Below, in pieces: positions 9,291-20,496 of a stretch of DNA of 46,512 bases (positions are counted from its first letter, which is position 1; each line of letters opens with the position of its first letter). The notes below the pieces were generated by a model. It did no database searches. It had not been told where the DNA came from and saw only the letters and a list, made by a program, of their open reading frames with translations. This DNA is from Porphyrobacter sp. AAP82 (GTDB lineage Bacteria; Pseudomonadota; Alphaproteobacteria; Sphingomonadales; Sphingomonadaceae): contig NZ_ANFX01000025.1 of the NCBI RefSeq assembly GCF_000331285.1, forward strand, positions 1-46,512, written 5' to 3'. A program made the position numbers and the translations under genes.

Positions 9291-9851
9291 CTACTTCTTT
9301 TTGGCGGCAGCGCCGCAGATCGGCGGGTTCTTGATGTCGGCCAGCTCGACGATGAAGGCTATCAGCCCGCCGAGGTTTTCGCCCGGCAGCGGGCTCAGCA
9401 GTTCGATCCCGCGCTCGATCTTGCCGCAGCTTTCGGGCTTGATCTCGCCTTCGATCGCCTGGCCGATGAGCGCATCGACGAAGGGGCGCAGCGCTTCTTC
9501 GGGGAGGGCCGCAATGGCGGCGGCCATGTCGTCGCTCTTGCCGGCCTCGCCCTTGCCCTTGGCGTCCTCTTCCATGAAGGTCTTGAGCATCCGCAGCGCG
9601 CCCGGCCACGCCTTGTCCTGGCCGTCGCGGAAGGAGGCGATGTAGGCGTCACCCTCGCGCGCAATGAAGCCGCTGGCAGCCAGGCGGCTGTCGCAGGCGG
9701 TGCGCGCGGCGTCATAGGCGACCGGCATGACGTAGACGATCGCATCGGCGAGGTCGGCAGGCTCGACACAGGGCTGGACCTGGGCCTGCGCTGCGGTGGC
9801 CGAGGCGAGCGCGGTGAGGGCGAGGGCAGGAGCGATCAGGCGGTGGGTCAT
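9291..9851 (-). CDS. Small exported protein of unknown function
   Basis: A protein of 186 residues with a clear signal peptide: short basic start (MTHR), hydrophobic core (IAPALALTALASATA) and AQA cleavage site near residue 23. The mature chain has four cysteines (in PCVEP, TACDS, ESCGK and PICGA) that could form two disulfides, is mostly helical, and ends in a lysine tail (AAAKKK). No domain is recognisable. It sits between ispDF (11 nt upstream) and pncC on the same strand. Confidence 0.75.
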   Translation of the reverse strand: MTHRLIAPALALTALASATAAQAQVQPCVEPADLADAIVYVMPVAYDAARTACDSRLAASGFIAREGDAYIASFRDGQDKAWPGALRMLKTFMEEDAKGKGEAGKSDDMAAAIAALPEEALRPFVDALIGQAIEGEIKPESCGKIERGIELLSPLPGENLGGLIAFIVELADIKNPPICGAAAKKK

Positions 9852-9862
9852 GGCAGTTCTGC

Positions 9863-11032
9863 TCAGGTGATACGGGTGACTAGAACGATGGCCTGCGCGG
9901 CGATACCCTCGCCGCGGCCGGTGAAGCCGAGTTTCTCGGTGGTGGTCGCCTTGATGCTGACCGCGCCTTCACCCACGCCCATCAGGCGGGCGACTTCGGC
10001 GCGCATCGCGGGGCGGTGGGGGCCGATCTTGGGAGCCTCGCAGATCAGCGTCAGGTCGACATTGGCGATGGCATAGCCGGCCTTGCGTGCAAGGCTCACG
10101 GCATGTTCGAGGAACCGCCCCGAGCGTGCCCCGCGCCACTGCTGGTCGCTGGGCGGGAAGTGGGTGCCGATATCCCCTTCGCCGACCGCGCCGAGCACCG
10201 CATCGGTGATCGCGTGGAGCGCGACATCGGCGTCGGAATGCCCGGCGAGCCCCTTGTCGTGCGGAATCAACACGCCGCCCAGCCACAGCTCCTCGCCCGC
10301 CTCGAGGCGGTGGACGTCATAGCCCTGGCCGATGCGGAAGGCGGGAGTGCTTGTTTGGTCCATCAGGTCCTCGGCAAAGGTGATTTTCTTGAGCCGCTCG
10401 TCGCCATCGACGAGGGCGACGCTGCCGCCCGCCGCCGTCAGCACCTGCGCATCATCGCCCGCATCCGGCGCGTCCGGCCAGGTGCGGTGGGCGACGAGGA
10501 TGTCGGTATAGCGGAACGCCTGCGGGGTCTGGACGCGGCGCAGGCCCTCGCGTGCGGCCTTGCCGGTCATCACTCCTCCCGAGCCCGCGACCGCGAGGCT
10601 GTCGACCACCGGCAGGACCGGGATCGCGCCGGGGTGCTCGTCAAGCGCCGCCAGCAGCCGGGCGAGCACGTCGCGGGGCAGGTCGGGGCGGGCCGCATCG
10701 TGGATCAGCACGCGGGCGGGCGCGGCATCCGCCAGCGCCTCCAGCCCGGCGCGCACCGACTCCTGCCGGGTCGCCCCGCCATGGACGAAGCGCAGCCCCT
10801 CGAGCCCTGCCAGTGCCGCCCTTGCGTCCGCTTCGGCCTCGGGGCTTATCACCGTTACGATCACATCGGCACCCGCGTGTGCGAGTGCCTCGATTGACCA
10901 GCGGACCAGGGGTTTGCCCCGTAAAATCCTGAATTGTTTGGGTATTTCACCACCAGCGCGCAGCCCCTTGCCGGCAGCGACAACGACAGCGGCAAAGGGG
11001 GGAAGGGGAGAGGCGCGGCCCATCGGGAGCAT
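9863..11032 (-). CDS. ispDF: Bifunctional IspD/IspF of the MEP isoprenoid pathway
   Basis: Two enzymes of the methylerythritol phosphate pathway in one 389-residue chain. Residues 1 to about 228 are the IspD part, which transfers CMP to MEP, with the nucleotide-binding motif VVVAAGKGLRAGG and IPKQF near the N-terminus. From about residue 232 the chain is IspF (2C-methyl-D-erythritol 2,4-cyclodiphosphate synthase), with the metal-binding GYDVHRLE, the GHSDADVALHAI segment and the closing GRGEGIAAQAIVLV. The fusion is common in alphaproteobacteria. IspE acts between the two steps and is not in this window. ATG at 11032 and 11023 are both possible. It is divergent from dusB across 70 nt. Confidence 0.95.
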   Translation of the reverse strand: MLPMGRASPLPPFAAVVVAAGKGLRAGGEIPKQFRILRGKPLVRWSIEALAHAGADVIVTVISPEAEADARAALAGLEGLRFVHGGATRQESVRAGLEALADAAPARVLIHDAARPDLPRDVLARLLAALDEHPGAIPVLPVVDSLAVAGSGGVMTGKAAREGLRRVQTPQAFRYTDILVAHRTWPDAPDAGDDAQVLTAAGGSVALVDGDERLKKITFAEDLMDQTSTPAFRIGQGYDVHRLEAGEELWLGGVLIPHDKGLAGHSDADVALHAITDAVLGAVGEGDIGTHFPPSDQQWRGARSGRFLEHAVSLARKAGYAIANVDLTLICEAPKIGPHRPAMRAEVARLMGVGEGAVSIKATTTEKLGFTGRGEGIAAQAIVLVTRIT

Positions 11033-11102
11033 CGCTTAAGGTCTGGACGCGCTTTCGGCAATCCACTATGCGCCTGCCCATATTTTAGGCACCGCCCGTT
11101 CC

Positions 11103-12119
11103 ATGACCACGCTTCCCTCTCCCCCGGCCCTGAAGCCGATCGCCATCGGCCCGGTCACGGTCGCCGAGCCGGTCGTGCTCGCGCCGATGACCGGCGTTAC
11201 CGACATGCCGTTCCGCACGCTGGTGCGCCGCTACGGCTCGGGCCTCAACGTCACCGAGATGGTGGCGAGCGAGGCGGCAATCCGCGAAACCCGGGTCAGC
11301 ACCCAGAAGACTGCGTGGGACCGGATCGAGGAGCCGGTCTCGATGCAGCTGGTCGGCTGCGATCCGGCCAGCATGGCCGAGGCCGCAAAGATCCAGGAAG
11401 GCAATGGCGCGGCGATCATCGACATCAATTTCGGCTGCCCGGTGCGCAAGGTCGTCGGCCAGTTCGCCGGCTCCGCGCTGATGCGCGAAGTGCCGCTCGC
11501 GGTGCGGCTGATGGAAGCGACGGTCAAGGCGGTGAAGGTGCCCGTGACGGTCAAGATGCGCATGGGCTGGTGCCACGACAGCCTCAACGCCCCCGACATG
11601 GCGCGCATCGCCGAGGATCTCGGCGTGCAGATGGTCACCGTCCACGGCCGCACCCGCAACCAGATGTACAAGGGAAGTGCCGACTGGGCTTTCGTGCACA
11701 AGGTCAAGGATGCCGTGAACATCCCGGTGATCGTCAACGGCGATATCTGCTCGATCGCGGACGCCGCCCGGGCCATGGAGCAATCGGGCGCGAATGGCTT
11801 GATGATCGGGCGCGGCGCCTATGGCAAGCCGTGGCTGCTGGGGCAGGTGATGCACTGGTGGCGCACCGGCGAGGCGCGCGCGGCGCCCGGCATGGACGAA
11901 CAATATGCCCTCGTCGTCGAACACTACAACCGCATGCTCGACCACTATGGCCGCGATACCGGCGTCAAGATGGCGCGCAAGCACCTCGGGTGGTACACCA
12001 AGGGCCTCCATGGCTCTGCCGAGTTCCGCAACCGCGTCAACTTCATCGACGATGCCGCCACGGTCCTTTCCGAGATCGAGCGGTTCTATGCCCCCTTCCT
12101 GATGCAGCAGGCCGCCTGA
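11103..12119 (+). CDS. dusB: tRNA-dihydrouridine synthase DusB (NifR3-type)
   Basis: An FMN-dependent reductase that makes dihydrouridine in tRNA. It has the TIM-barrel signature [14 protein letters not shown] near the N-terminus, [10 protein letters not shown] with the catalytic Cys, KMRMGW, VHGRTR and the late NGD and IGRGAYG phosphate-binding motifs. At 338 residues it matches the family. In alphaproteobacteria this gene (nifR3) usually heads the ntrBC operon, as here: the next start lies 2 nt past its stop. It is the likely first gene of a dusB-ntrB-ntrC transcript. Confidence 0.95.
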   Translation: MTTLPSPPALKPIAIGPVTVAEPVVLAPMTGVTDMPFRTLVRRYGSGLNVTEMVASEAAIRETRVSTQKTAWDRIEEPVSMQLVGCDPASMAEAAKIQEGNGAAIIDINFGCPVRKVVGQFAGSALMREVPLAVRLMEATVKAVKVPVTVKMRMGWCHDSLNAPDMARIAEDLGVQMVTVHGRTRNQMYKGSADWAFVHKVKDAVNIPVIVNGDICSIADAARAMEQSGANGLMIGRGAYGKPWLLGQVMHWWRTGEARAAPGMDEQYALVVEHYNRMLDHYGRDTGVKMARKHLGWYTKGLHGSAEFRNRVNFIDDAATVLSEIERFYAPFLMQQAA

Positions 12120-12121
12120 AC

Positions 12122-13224
12122 GTGGCGTCGATCCCGGCCGAAGATCAAGGCACCGCGCCGCGCCCCGATGCCCGCGCGCAGCTTGCCGGGCTGATCTTCG
12201 CGGTCGTGCTGATCGACGGCGAGGCGCGCATCGCCGAGGTCAATCACGCCGCCGAGGACCTGCTCGGCACCAGCGCGGTGCGGCTTGTCGGCAGGCGGCT
12301 GACCGACCGCATCGGGCCGATGGACCCGCGGGTCGAGGCGCGGCTGCTGGCCGGGGAGGAGGCGTTGGTGGCGCGCGATCTGGCGATCCGCGTGGGCGCG
12401 CAGGAAATCCGCGTCAACCTGACCGCCTCGCCGCTCGGCGGCTTTCCCGGCTGGCGGGTGGTGACGCTCTCGCAGATCGGCCACGATGATGCGGCCAACC
12501 CCGGCAATGGCGAGGCGATGCTGGGCGCACCCGCGGTGCTCGCGCACGAGATCAAGAACCCGCTTGCCGCGATCCGCGGGGCCGGGCAGCTCGCCGCGAG
12601 GAAGCTGCCGCATGCCGACAAGAAGCTCGCCAAGATGATCACCGACGAGGTCGACCGCATCGCCCGGCTGATCGACCGGATGCAGCAATTGGGCAGCACC
12701 CGCACCGCCTCGGTCGATCCGTGCAACCCGCATGAGGCGATCCGCGCCGCGGTCGCGACGATGCGCGCGGCGGGAAGCGCGCTGGGCGAGGTCGAAATCC
12801 GCGAGGAGTTCGACCCCTCGCTCCCGCCGGTGCTGGCCAACCGCGATGCGCTCGAACAGGTGCTCATCAACCTCGTCTCCAACGCGCGCGATGCGGCGCT
12901 GGCGGGCGGGGGCAAGGGCGGGCTCATCATCGTCCAGACCCGCTTCGTCAGCGGCCTCGCCTTCAGCGCGATCCGCAACGGGCGCGCCGTGCCGCTGCCG
13001 ATCGAGATCACCGTGTCTGACAATGGCCGGGGGATCGACCCGGCCCTGCGCGACCACGTGTTCGAGCCCTTCGTCTCCTCCAAGCCCTCGGGCCAGGGGC
13101 TGGGGCTGTCGCTGGTGAGAAAGCTGGTGCGCGACATGAACGGCAATGTCAGCCATGACCGCGATGCGCGCGCAGGCCTCACCAATTTCCGCCTGCATCT
13201 GCCCCAGGCACCGGACGCGGCCTG

Positions 13225-13225
<1 letters not shown>
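12122..13225 (+). CDS. ntrB: Nitrogen-regulation sensor histidine kinase NtrB
   Basis: A soluble sensor kinase that phosphorylates or dephosphorylates NtrC according to PII/nitrogen status. The GTG at 12122, 2 nt after the dusB stop, gives 367 residues and a normal NtrB N-terminus. Domains: PAS (about 18-120), HisKA with the H-box AHEIKNPLAA (His about 142), and HATPase with N-box NLVSNARDA, G1 DNGRGI and G2 GQGLGLSLV. No transmembrane segment is present, as expected. It shares a TGATG junction with ntrC, so translation is coupled. Confidence 0.95.
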
Positions 13226-14664
<1,439 letters not shown>

Positions 14665-14709
14665 TCGGCGCGCCTGAGGCACGAAACGTCGCACAACGAC
14701 AGGATTGTG

Positions 14710-14725
14710 CGGCTTGGAACTTGCA
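14710..14725 (+). promoter_or_regulatory. Candidate sigma-54 (-24/-12) promoter of ntrYX
   Basis: The sequence cGGCTTGGAACTTGCA has GG at 14711-14712 and GC at 14723-14724 with exactly 10 nt between, as in the consensus TGGCACG-N4-TTGCA. The -12 half (TTGCA) is perfect; the -24 half differs at three positions. Transcription would start near 14736, ahead of the ntrY ATG at 14759. A sigma-70-like alternative, TTGCAA (14721-14726), 17 nt, TGTAAA (14744-14749), overlaps it. No experimental support. Confidence 0.4.
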
Positions 14726-14758
14726 AATCTGCCACACCATTGTTGTAAAGCGGCAACG

Positions 14759-17002
14759 ATGGCGGAAACCGACCCCCGAGCACCGCGCCCCGCTCTGCGC
14801 CAGCCCCCGCGCTGGTGGCGGCGGCTGTTGCTTGCCGGGCGGCGGGCGAATGTCTTTGCATGGCTCGAGGCGGCGGCGCTCATCGCGCTTGGGGCTGCGA
14901 TCGTTGCGACCTGGTCGACCTACGGGCGCTCGGCGGGGGCTGACGACCTTCTGCCGACGATGCAGGCCTCGGTGCTGCTGATGGCGACGCTGGTGCCGGC
15001 GATGGCGCTGCTGGTGCTGATCGGCCGCCGCCTCGCGTTGCGGCGCGCGGCGGGGAGCACCGCAAGGCTTCATGTGCGGCTCGTGTTCTTCTTCTCGATG
15101 GTCGCCGCGATGCCGACGCTGCTGGTCGCAGGCTTTGCCGCCTTCCTGTTCCAGACCGGCGTCGACTTCTGGTTCTCCGACGAATCCCGCGGGCTGATGG
15201 AGAACGCCAACGCGCTCGCGCAGAACTATTACGATGCCAACCAGCGCGACGTCGAACAGAACTCGGTGACGATGGCGACCGACATGCGCGACACCCTGTC
15301 GCGGGTGCCGATCACCGATCCCGATTTCCCCGATTTCTACGCCTATCAGGTGCAGGCCCGCGAGATTTCCGAAAGCGCGATCCTGCAGCGGATGCCCGAC
15401 GGATCGTTCCGCACTGCCGCCGCGCTCAATCTCACCGAGGCGGGAAGCCCGCTGTCCTTCAGCCGCGCCGCGCTCCCCCGGCTCGACCGCGGCGAGCTGG
15501 CCGTGGTGGTTGGCAGCCCGGAGCGGATCGAGGCGCTGGTCCCGATCGACGCGCAGACCGGCGTCTACCTCTACAATGCCCGCACCACCGAGGAGACGAT
15601 GTTCAACTCGTGGTCGCGCGCGCAGTCGATCGTCACCGCCTATGACCGGCTGACGGGGAGCGCGCGCACGCTCCAGCTGCGCTTCAACATCGCGCTGGTG
15701 GCGGTGAGCCTGCTGCTGGTGGGCCTCGCCATCTGGTTCGCCTTGCGCTTTGCCGACCGGCAGGTCGAGCCGCTCACCGATTTGGTCGGCGCGGCGCGCA
15801 AGGTCGGCCAGGGCAACTTCGCCTTGCGGCTCGAGGGGCGCACCGGGGCGGACGAGATCGGGCTCTTGAACCGCGCCTTCAACCGCATGACCGCGCAGCT
15901 CGAAAAGCAGACCCAGGCGCTGGTCAGCGCCAACCGGCAGATCGACGAGCGCCGCGCCTTTACCGAGGCGGTGCTCGCATCGGTGACCGCCGGGGTGGTC
16001 TCGGTCGATGCCGGCGCGCGGGTGACGCTGATGAATGCCTCGGCGCAGGGCCTGCTCGCGCACGAGGGGCTTGGCGAGGACCTCACCGGCCAGTCGCTCG
16101 AGGCGCTCGCCCCCGAACTCGCCCGCGTGGTCGCCGAGGGCAAGGAGCGCGCGATCGTCACCCATGCCAAGGGCACCGAGATCCTGACCCTCGCCGTCAA
16201 GGTCGCGGCCGGCACCGACGAGGGCCACGTCATCACCTTCGAGGACATCACCCGCCAGCTGCTCGACCAGCGCCAGGCGGCATGGTCCGACGTCGCCCGC
16301 CGCATCGCGCACGAAATCAAGAACCCGCTCACCCCGATCCAGCTGGCAACCGAGCGCCTGAAGCGCCGCTACCGCAAGCATCTGACCGAAGAAGACCGCG
16401 AGCTGTTCGACGAGCTGACCAGCACCATCGTCCGCCAGGTCGGCGACCTGCGCACCATGGTCGACGAATTCTCCTCCTTCGCGCGCCTGCCCAAGCCGGT
16501 GTTCCGCGATGAGGATGCGCTCGATCTGGTGCGCCAGGCGGTGTTCTTCCAGGAAGTCGCCAATTCCGGGATCGCCTTTTCGGTCGCCTCGTCCGAGCTG
16601 GTCGACCGCGAGATCCGCTGCGACCGCCACCAGTTCGGCCAGGCCATGACCAACGTCCTCAAAAACGCCGTCGAAGCGGTCGAGGCGCGCGCGGCCGAGG
16701 CCAAGGGCGCCTATGCCGGCGCGATTGCTGTCACCTTGAAGGACGGGGGACGCGATTCTGGAGAGGCGATCACCGTCACCATCGAGGACAACGGCATCGG
16801 CCTGCCTGCCAACCCCGAACGCCTCACCCAGCCCTATGTCACCACCCGCGAGAAGGGCACCGGCCTCGGCCTTGCGATCGTCAACAAGATCGTCGACGAG
16901 CACGGCGGCGACATGAGCTTTGCCAGCAGCCCGGGCGGCGGCACCCGCGTGTCGCTGAGCTTTGCGCGCAATCCCAACCCAATTGAAGGCAGGGCCCCGT
17001 GA
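14759..17002 (+). CDS. ntrY: Membrane sensor histidine kinase NtrY
   Basis: Partner kinase of NtrX, linked in alphaproteobacteria to nitrogen and redox/respiratory control. The ATG at 14759 (MAETDP) gives 747 residues. It has hydrophobic spans around residues 30-60, 70-90 and 100-130, then an extracytoplasmic stretch, a further span near 310-330 (FNIALVAVSLLLVGLAIWFAL) and HAMP. PAS (about 400-500) and HisKA follow, with RIAHEIKNPLTPIQLA. The HATPase has NVLKNAVEA, DNGIGLP and GTGLGLAIV. The end is 46 nt before ntrX. The domain order and length are those of typical NtrY. Confidence 0.95.
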   Translation: MAETDPRAPRPALRQPPRWWRRLLLAGRRANVFAWLEAAALIALGAAIVATWSTYGRSAGADDLLPTMQASVLLMATLVPAMALLVLIGRRLALRRAAGSTARLHVRLVFFFSMVAAMPTLLVAGFAAFLFQTGVDFWFSDESRGLMENANALAQNYYDANQRDVEQNSVTMATDMRDTLSRVPITDPDFPDFYAYQVQAREISESAILQRMPDGSFRTAAALNLTEAGSPLSFSRAALPRLDRGELAVVVGSPERIEALVPIDAQTGVYLYNARTTEETMFNSWSRAQSIVTAYDRLTGSARTLQLRFNIALVAVSLLLVGLAIWFALRFADRQVEPLTDLVGAARKVGQGNFALRLEGRTGADEIGLLNRAFNRMTAQLEKQTQALVSANRQIDERRAFTEAVLASVTAGVVSVDAGARVTLMNASAQGLLAHEGLGEDLTGQSLEALAPELARVVAEGKERAIVTHAKGTEILTLAVKVAAGTDEGHVITFEDITRQLLDQRQAAWSDVARRIAHEIKNPLTPIQLATERLKRRYRKHLTEEDRELFDELTSTIVRQVGDLRTMVDEFSSFARLPKPVFRDEDALDLVRQAVFFQEVANSGIAFSVASSELVDREIRCDRHQFGQAMTNVLKNAVEAVEARAAEAKGAYAGAIAVTLKDGGRDSGEAITVTIEDNGIGLPANPERLTQPYVTTREKGTGLGLAIVNKIVDEHGGDMSFASSPGGGTRVSLSFARNPNPIEGRAP

Positions 17003-17048
17003 TCCCGCTTTCGCTCCCCCCGATCCAACCCCATGAAGGAGCCGCCCG

Positions 17049-18431
17049 ATGGCGCTCGAAATCCTGATCGTCGACGATGAACGCGATATCCGCGAGCTGG
17101 TGGCCGGGGTGCTCGGCGACGAGGGCTATGCCTGTCGCACCGCCGCCGACAGCACCGAGGCGCTCGGCCTGATCGACGAACGCCGTCCCAGCCTTGTGCT
17201 GCTCGATGTGTGGCTGCACGGCAGCGCGATGGACGGGCTCGAACTGCTCGATGCGATCAAGGCGCGCGAGCCGAACCTGCCGGTCATCATCTTTTCCGGC
17301 CACGGCAATATCGACACCGCTGTCGCTGCGGTCGGGCGCGGGGCGATGGACTTCATCGAAAAGCCCTTCGAGGCCGAACGCCTGCTGCTGCTGGTCGAAC
17401 GCGCGACCGAGACCGATCGCCTGCGCCGCGAGAACTCGCGCCTGCGCGAGGGGAGCTGGGGCAATGCCGAATTCACGGGCAATTCGCCGTCCATCAACGC
17501 TGTGCGCGCGACCCTCAAGCGCGTTGCGAGCACCGGCAGCCGCGTGCTCATTTCGGGCCCGGCGGGCGCCGGCAAGGAAGTGGCCGCGCGGCTGCTCCAC
17601 GCATGGAGCACGCGCGCCAACGGCGCCTTCGTGCTGGTCAATTCGGCGCGCATCACGCCCGAACGCTTCGAACAGGAACTGTTCGGCGAAGAAGCGAACG
17701 GCAAGCAGGTGCGCCCGGGCCTTCTCGAACTTGCCGATGGCGGTACGCTCTATCTCGACGAAATCGCCGACATGCCGCTCTCCACCCAGGCGCGCATCCT
17801 CAGGGTGCTGACCGACCAGAGTTTTGTCCGGGTGGGCGGCACGCGCCAGATCGGGGTCGACGTGCGCGTGGTGTCTTCCACCACCCGCGATCTCACGGTG
17901 GAAATGGCCGAAAAGCGTTTCCGCGAGGACCTCTTCTACCGGCTCAACGTGGTGCCGGTGGCGATCCCCTCGCTCGCCCAGCGGCGCGAGGACATCCCCG
18001 CGCTCGCCGAGCATTTCTTCACCCGCTATTCGAACGACCAGGGCCTTGCCCCGCCCGAGATTTCCAGCGAAGCGATGGCGGCGCTGCAAGCCTATGACTG
18101 GCCGGGCAATGTTCGCCAGCTGCGCAATGTCGTCGAGCGCACCATCATCATGACCCCGCGCGAACGGCTCGGCACGGTCGAGCCCGACATGCTGCCGCCC
18201 GAAATCATCGGCGGCCAGATCGGTCTGGCGAGCGACAGCCTGACCGCGATCATGGGCGTGCCGCTGCGCGAGGCGCGGGTCAGCTTCGAGCGCGAATATC
18301 TCTCGATCCAGATCCGCCGCTTCTCGGGCAACATCTCCAAGACCGCGAGCTTCATCGGCATGGAGCGTTCGGCGCTGCACCGCAAGCTCAAGCTTCTCGG
18401 CATGGCCGACCGCCGCGACGAGGATGACTAG
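17049..18431 (+). CDS. ntrX: NtrC-family response regulator NtrX
   Basis: Response regulator paired with NtrY. The 460 residues comprise a receiver domain with Asp at about 53 (LLDVW) and EKPF; an AAA+ domain with Walker A GPAGAGKE (170-177), Walker B YLDEIADM and the arginine-rich [13 protein letters not shown]; and a C-terminal Fis-type HTH ([20 protein letters not shown]). The GAFTGA loop of sigma-54 activators is absent: after LFGEE the chain goes through ANGKQVRPG into the next helix (about 211-226). Loss of this loop is known for alphaproteobacterial NtrX and implies regulation not based on sigma-54. SD-like AAGGAG lies 8-10 nt before the ATG. Confidence 0.95.
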   Translation: MALEILIVDDERDIRELVAGVLGDEGYACRTAADSTEALGLIDERRPSLVLLDVWLHGSAMDGLELLDAIKAREPNLPVIIFSGHGNIDTAVAAVGRGAMDFIEKPFEAERLLLLVERATETDRLRRENSRLREGSWGNAEFTGNSPSINAVRATLKRVASTGSRVLISGPAGAGKEVAARLLHAWSTRANGAFVLVNSARITPERFEQELFGEEANGKQVRPGLLELADGGTLYLDEIADMPLSTQARILRVLTDQSFVRVGGTRQIGVDVRVVSSTTRDLTVEMAEKRFREDLFYRLNVVPVAIPSLAQRREDIPALAEHFFTRYSNDQGLAPPEISSEAMAALQAYDWPGNVRQLRNVVERTIIMTPRERLGTVEPDMLPPEIIGGQIGLASDSLTAIMGVPLREARVSFEREYLSIQIRRFSGNISKTASFIGMERSALHRKLKLLGMADRRDEDD

Positions 18432-18475
18432 CCGCAGCAGCGGCACGGCATAGCAGTTCGCGCCAAAATCAAGCC

Positions 18476-18504
18476 TTGTCGCGGGCGGGTGCAAGCGCCA
18501 TTAT
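18476..18504 (+). promoter_or_regulatory. Candidate sigma-70 promoter of hfq
   Basis: TTGTCG (18476-18481), a 17-nt spacer and CATTAT (18499-18504), located in the 167-nt gap between ntrX and hfq. The matches to consensus are moderate (about 4 of 6 each). This would leave a leader of roughly 85 nt before the hfq ATG. Confidence 0.35.
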
Positions 18505-18598
18505 GGACGTATCAGGGCCGTCGTTCCCCGCTTTTTGCGGCGGCCTGCACCCTGCGGACCGGAAAACAAGCCGGCCGCCAAGAACAGGAGCCACGACC

Positions 18599-19180
18599 AT
18601 GTCCAGCGGGCGAACGCTCTCCCCCCGTCCGGTGTCCCGTCCAGCAGTCCCCGCCGAAACCGAAAGCAGGAGCGGCTTAGCCACGGTCCGCCAAGGCGGC
18701 AACCTCCAGGACGCCTTTCTCAACCTGCTGCGCAAGAACAAGATTCCCGTCACCATGTTTCTGGTGAAGGGGGTCAAGCTGCAAGGCATTGTCACCTGGT
18801 TCGACAATTTCTCGATCCTGCTGCGCCGCGACGGCCAGTCGCAGCTGGTCTACAAGCACGCGATCAGCACGATCATGCCGGGCACCACGCTCGACCCGGC
18901 GCAATTCGGCAGCCAGGGTGGCGGCAAGAAGCAGAAGCAGCTCCAGGACATCTTCCTCAGCCGCGTCGCCGAGGCCGAGGTGCAGGTGACCATGTTCCTC
19001 GTCAACGGCGTGATGCTGCAAGGGCGGATCGCCGCCTACGACCTGTTCTGCATGCTGCTCGAACGCGACGGTGCGGTGCAGCTTGCCTACAAGCACGCGG
19101 TCTCGACCATCCAGCCCGCAGCACCGGTCGACCTCAGCGTCGATGACGATGACGGCGATGACGACGGGGCAGACGACTGA
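18599..19180 (+). CDS. hfq: Tandem double-domain RNA chaperone Hfq
   Basis: The ATG at 18599, preceded by AGGAG 8 nt upstream, gives 193 residues. That is over twice the usual Hfq length, because the chain holds two Sm domains. Domain 1 (about 35-95) has [16 protein letters not shown], the FDNF segment and YKHAIST. Domain 2 (about 114-173) has [16 protein letters not shown], the YDLF segment and YKHAVST. A Gly/Lys-rich linker joins them, and a 12-residue acidic tail ends the chain. A hexamer-like ring would need only three chains. The basic rim patch is kept in domain 1 (RKNK) but is AEAE in domain 2. Hfq pairs small RNAs with mRNAs. It is followed by hflX, the usual neighbour. Confidence 0.93.
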   Translation: MSSGRTLSPRPVSRPAVPAETESRSGLATVRQGGNLQDAFLNLLRKNKIPVTMFLVKGVKLQGIVTWFDNFSILLRRDGQSQLVYKHAISTIMPGTTLDPAQFGSQGGGKKQKQLQDIFLSRVAEAEVQVTMFLVNGVMLQGRIAAYDLFCMLLERDGAVQLAYKHAVSTIQPAAPVDLSVDDDDGDDDGADD

Positions 19181-19206
19181 GCTTCGACAGCGAGTTTGCC
19201 GATGAC

Positions 19207-20496
19207 GTGACCCGCGGCGCGCGGGCGCTTGTGCTGTGCCCGGATATCCGGGCGCTGCGCTATGACCTCGACCCGGCCGAAAGGCTGGCTGAGGCCGAGG
19301 GGCTGGCGCTCGCGATCGGCGTCGTCATCGCCCATTCGGCGGTGCTGCCGGTTCGCCAGATGCAGCCCAACACGCTGTTCGGCTCCGGCCAGGTCGAGAA
19401 TATCGGCATCTGGTGCGCGCAGCACGAGGCCGAGCTGGTGATCGTCGATGGCGCACTGACCCCAATCCAGCAGCGCAATCTGGAAGACCGGCTGAAGCGC
19501 AAGGTCATCGACCGCACCGGGCTGATCCTCGAAATCTTCGGCGAACGCGCGGCGACTGCGGAAGGCCGCTTGCAGGTCGAACTCGCGCATCTCGATTACC
19601 AGCAGAGCCGCCTGGTGAGGAGTTGGACCCACCTCGAACGCCAGCGCGGCGGCTTCGGCTTCCTTGGCGGTCCGGGCGAGACCCAGATCGAGGCCGACCG
19701 CCGGATGATCCGCCAGCGGATGGGCCGCCTTCGCCGCGAACTCGAACAGGTCAGGAAGACCCGCGCCCTGCACCGCGACCGGCGGGGGAGGGCGCCGTGG
19801 CCGGTCATCGCCCTCGTCGGCTATACCAATGCGGGCAAGTCCACCCTGTTCAACCGCCTCACCGGCGCCGAAGTCATGGCCGAGGACCTGCTGTTCGCGA
19901 CCCTCGATCCCACCATGCGCGCGATCGGGCTGCCGGGCGTGGAGAAGGCGATCCTGTCGGATACCGTGGGCTTCATCTCCGACCTGCCGACGCAGCTGGT
20001 CGCCGCCTTCCGCGCGACCCTCGAAGAGGTCACTGCGGCCGACGTGATCTGCCACGTGCGCGACATGGCCAATCCCAGCCACGCCGCGCAGAAGAAAGAG
20101 GTGCTCGGCGTGCTGGCCGATCTCGATGTGGTCGATGCCGAGACGGGGACAAGCAGTATCCCGATCCTCGAAGTGTGGAACAAGTGTGACCTGCTCGGCA
20201 CTGATTCGCTTGCCGAATTGCGCGAGGCGGCCGAAGGGCAGGGGGCCGTAATCCTCTCGGCGGTGACGGGGGAGGGGGTGGACAGCCTCGGCACCGAACT
20301 CGCGCGGCTGCTGACCGGCGGGGCGAGGGAGGTGAGCTTCCTCCTTCCCGTCAGCGACGGTCGCAGGATCGCCTGGCTCCACGCACATGGCGAGGTGCTG
20401 GGCGATGATGACGGCGGCGAGGGGGAAGAAGGCCCGCTGCGGCGCCTGACCGTGCGCTTGGGTCCCAAGGAATTGGGACAGTTCTCAAGCCTTTGA
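19207..20496 (+). CDS. hflX: Ribosome-associated GTPase HflX
   Basis: HflX splits stalled or stressed 70S ribosomes. In 429 residues it has the N-terminal HflX domain (LFGSGQVENI, then QQRNLEDR), a coiled segment with the GGFGFLGGPGETQIEADRR signature, and the G domain with G1 GYTNAGKST, G3 DTVGFISDLP and G4 NKCD. The GTG at 19207 is the only usual start codon in frame after an upstream stop at 19159; a CTG at 19177 overlapping the hfq stop cannot be excluded. Its last 12 nt overlap the convergent mazG. Confidence 0.93.
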   Translation: MTRGARALVLCPDIRALRYDLDPAERLAEAEGLALAIGVVIAHSAVLPVRQMQPNTLFGSGQVENIGIWCAQHEAELVIVDGALTPIQQRNLEDRLKRKVIDRTGLILEIFGERAATAEGRLQVELAHLDYQQSRLVRSWTHLERQRGGFGFLGGPGETQIEADRRMIRQRMGRLRRELEQVRKTRALHRDRRGRAPWPVIALVGYTNAGKSTLFNRLTGAEVMAEDLLFATLDPTMRAIGLPGVEKAILSDTVGFISDLPTQLVAAFRATLEEVTAADVICHVRDMANPSHAAQKKEVLGVLADLDVVDAETGTSSIPILEVWNKCDLLGTDSLAELREAAEGQGAVILSAVTGEGVDSLGTELARLLTGGAREVSFLLPVSDGRRIAWLHAHGEVLGDDDGGEGEEGPLRRLTVRLGPKELGQFSSL

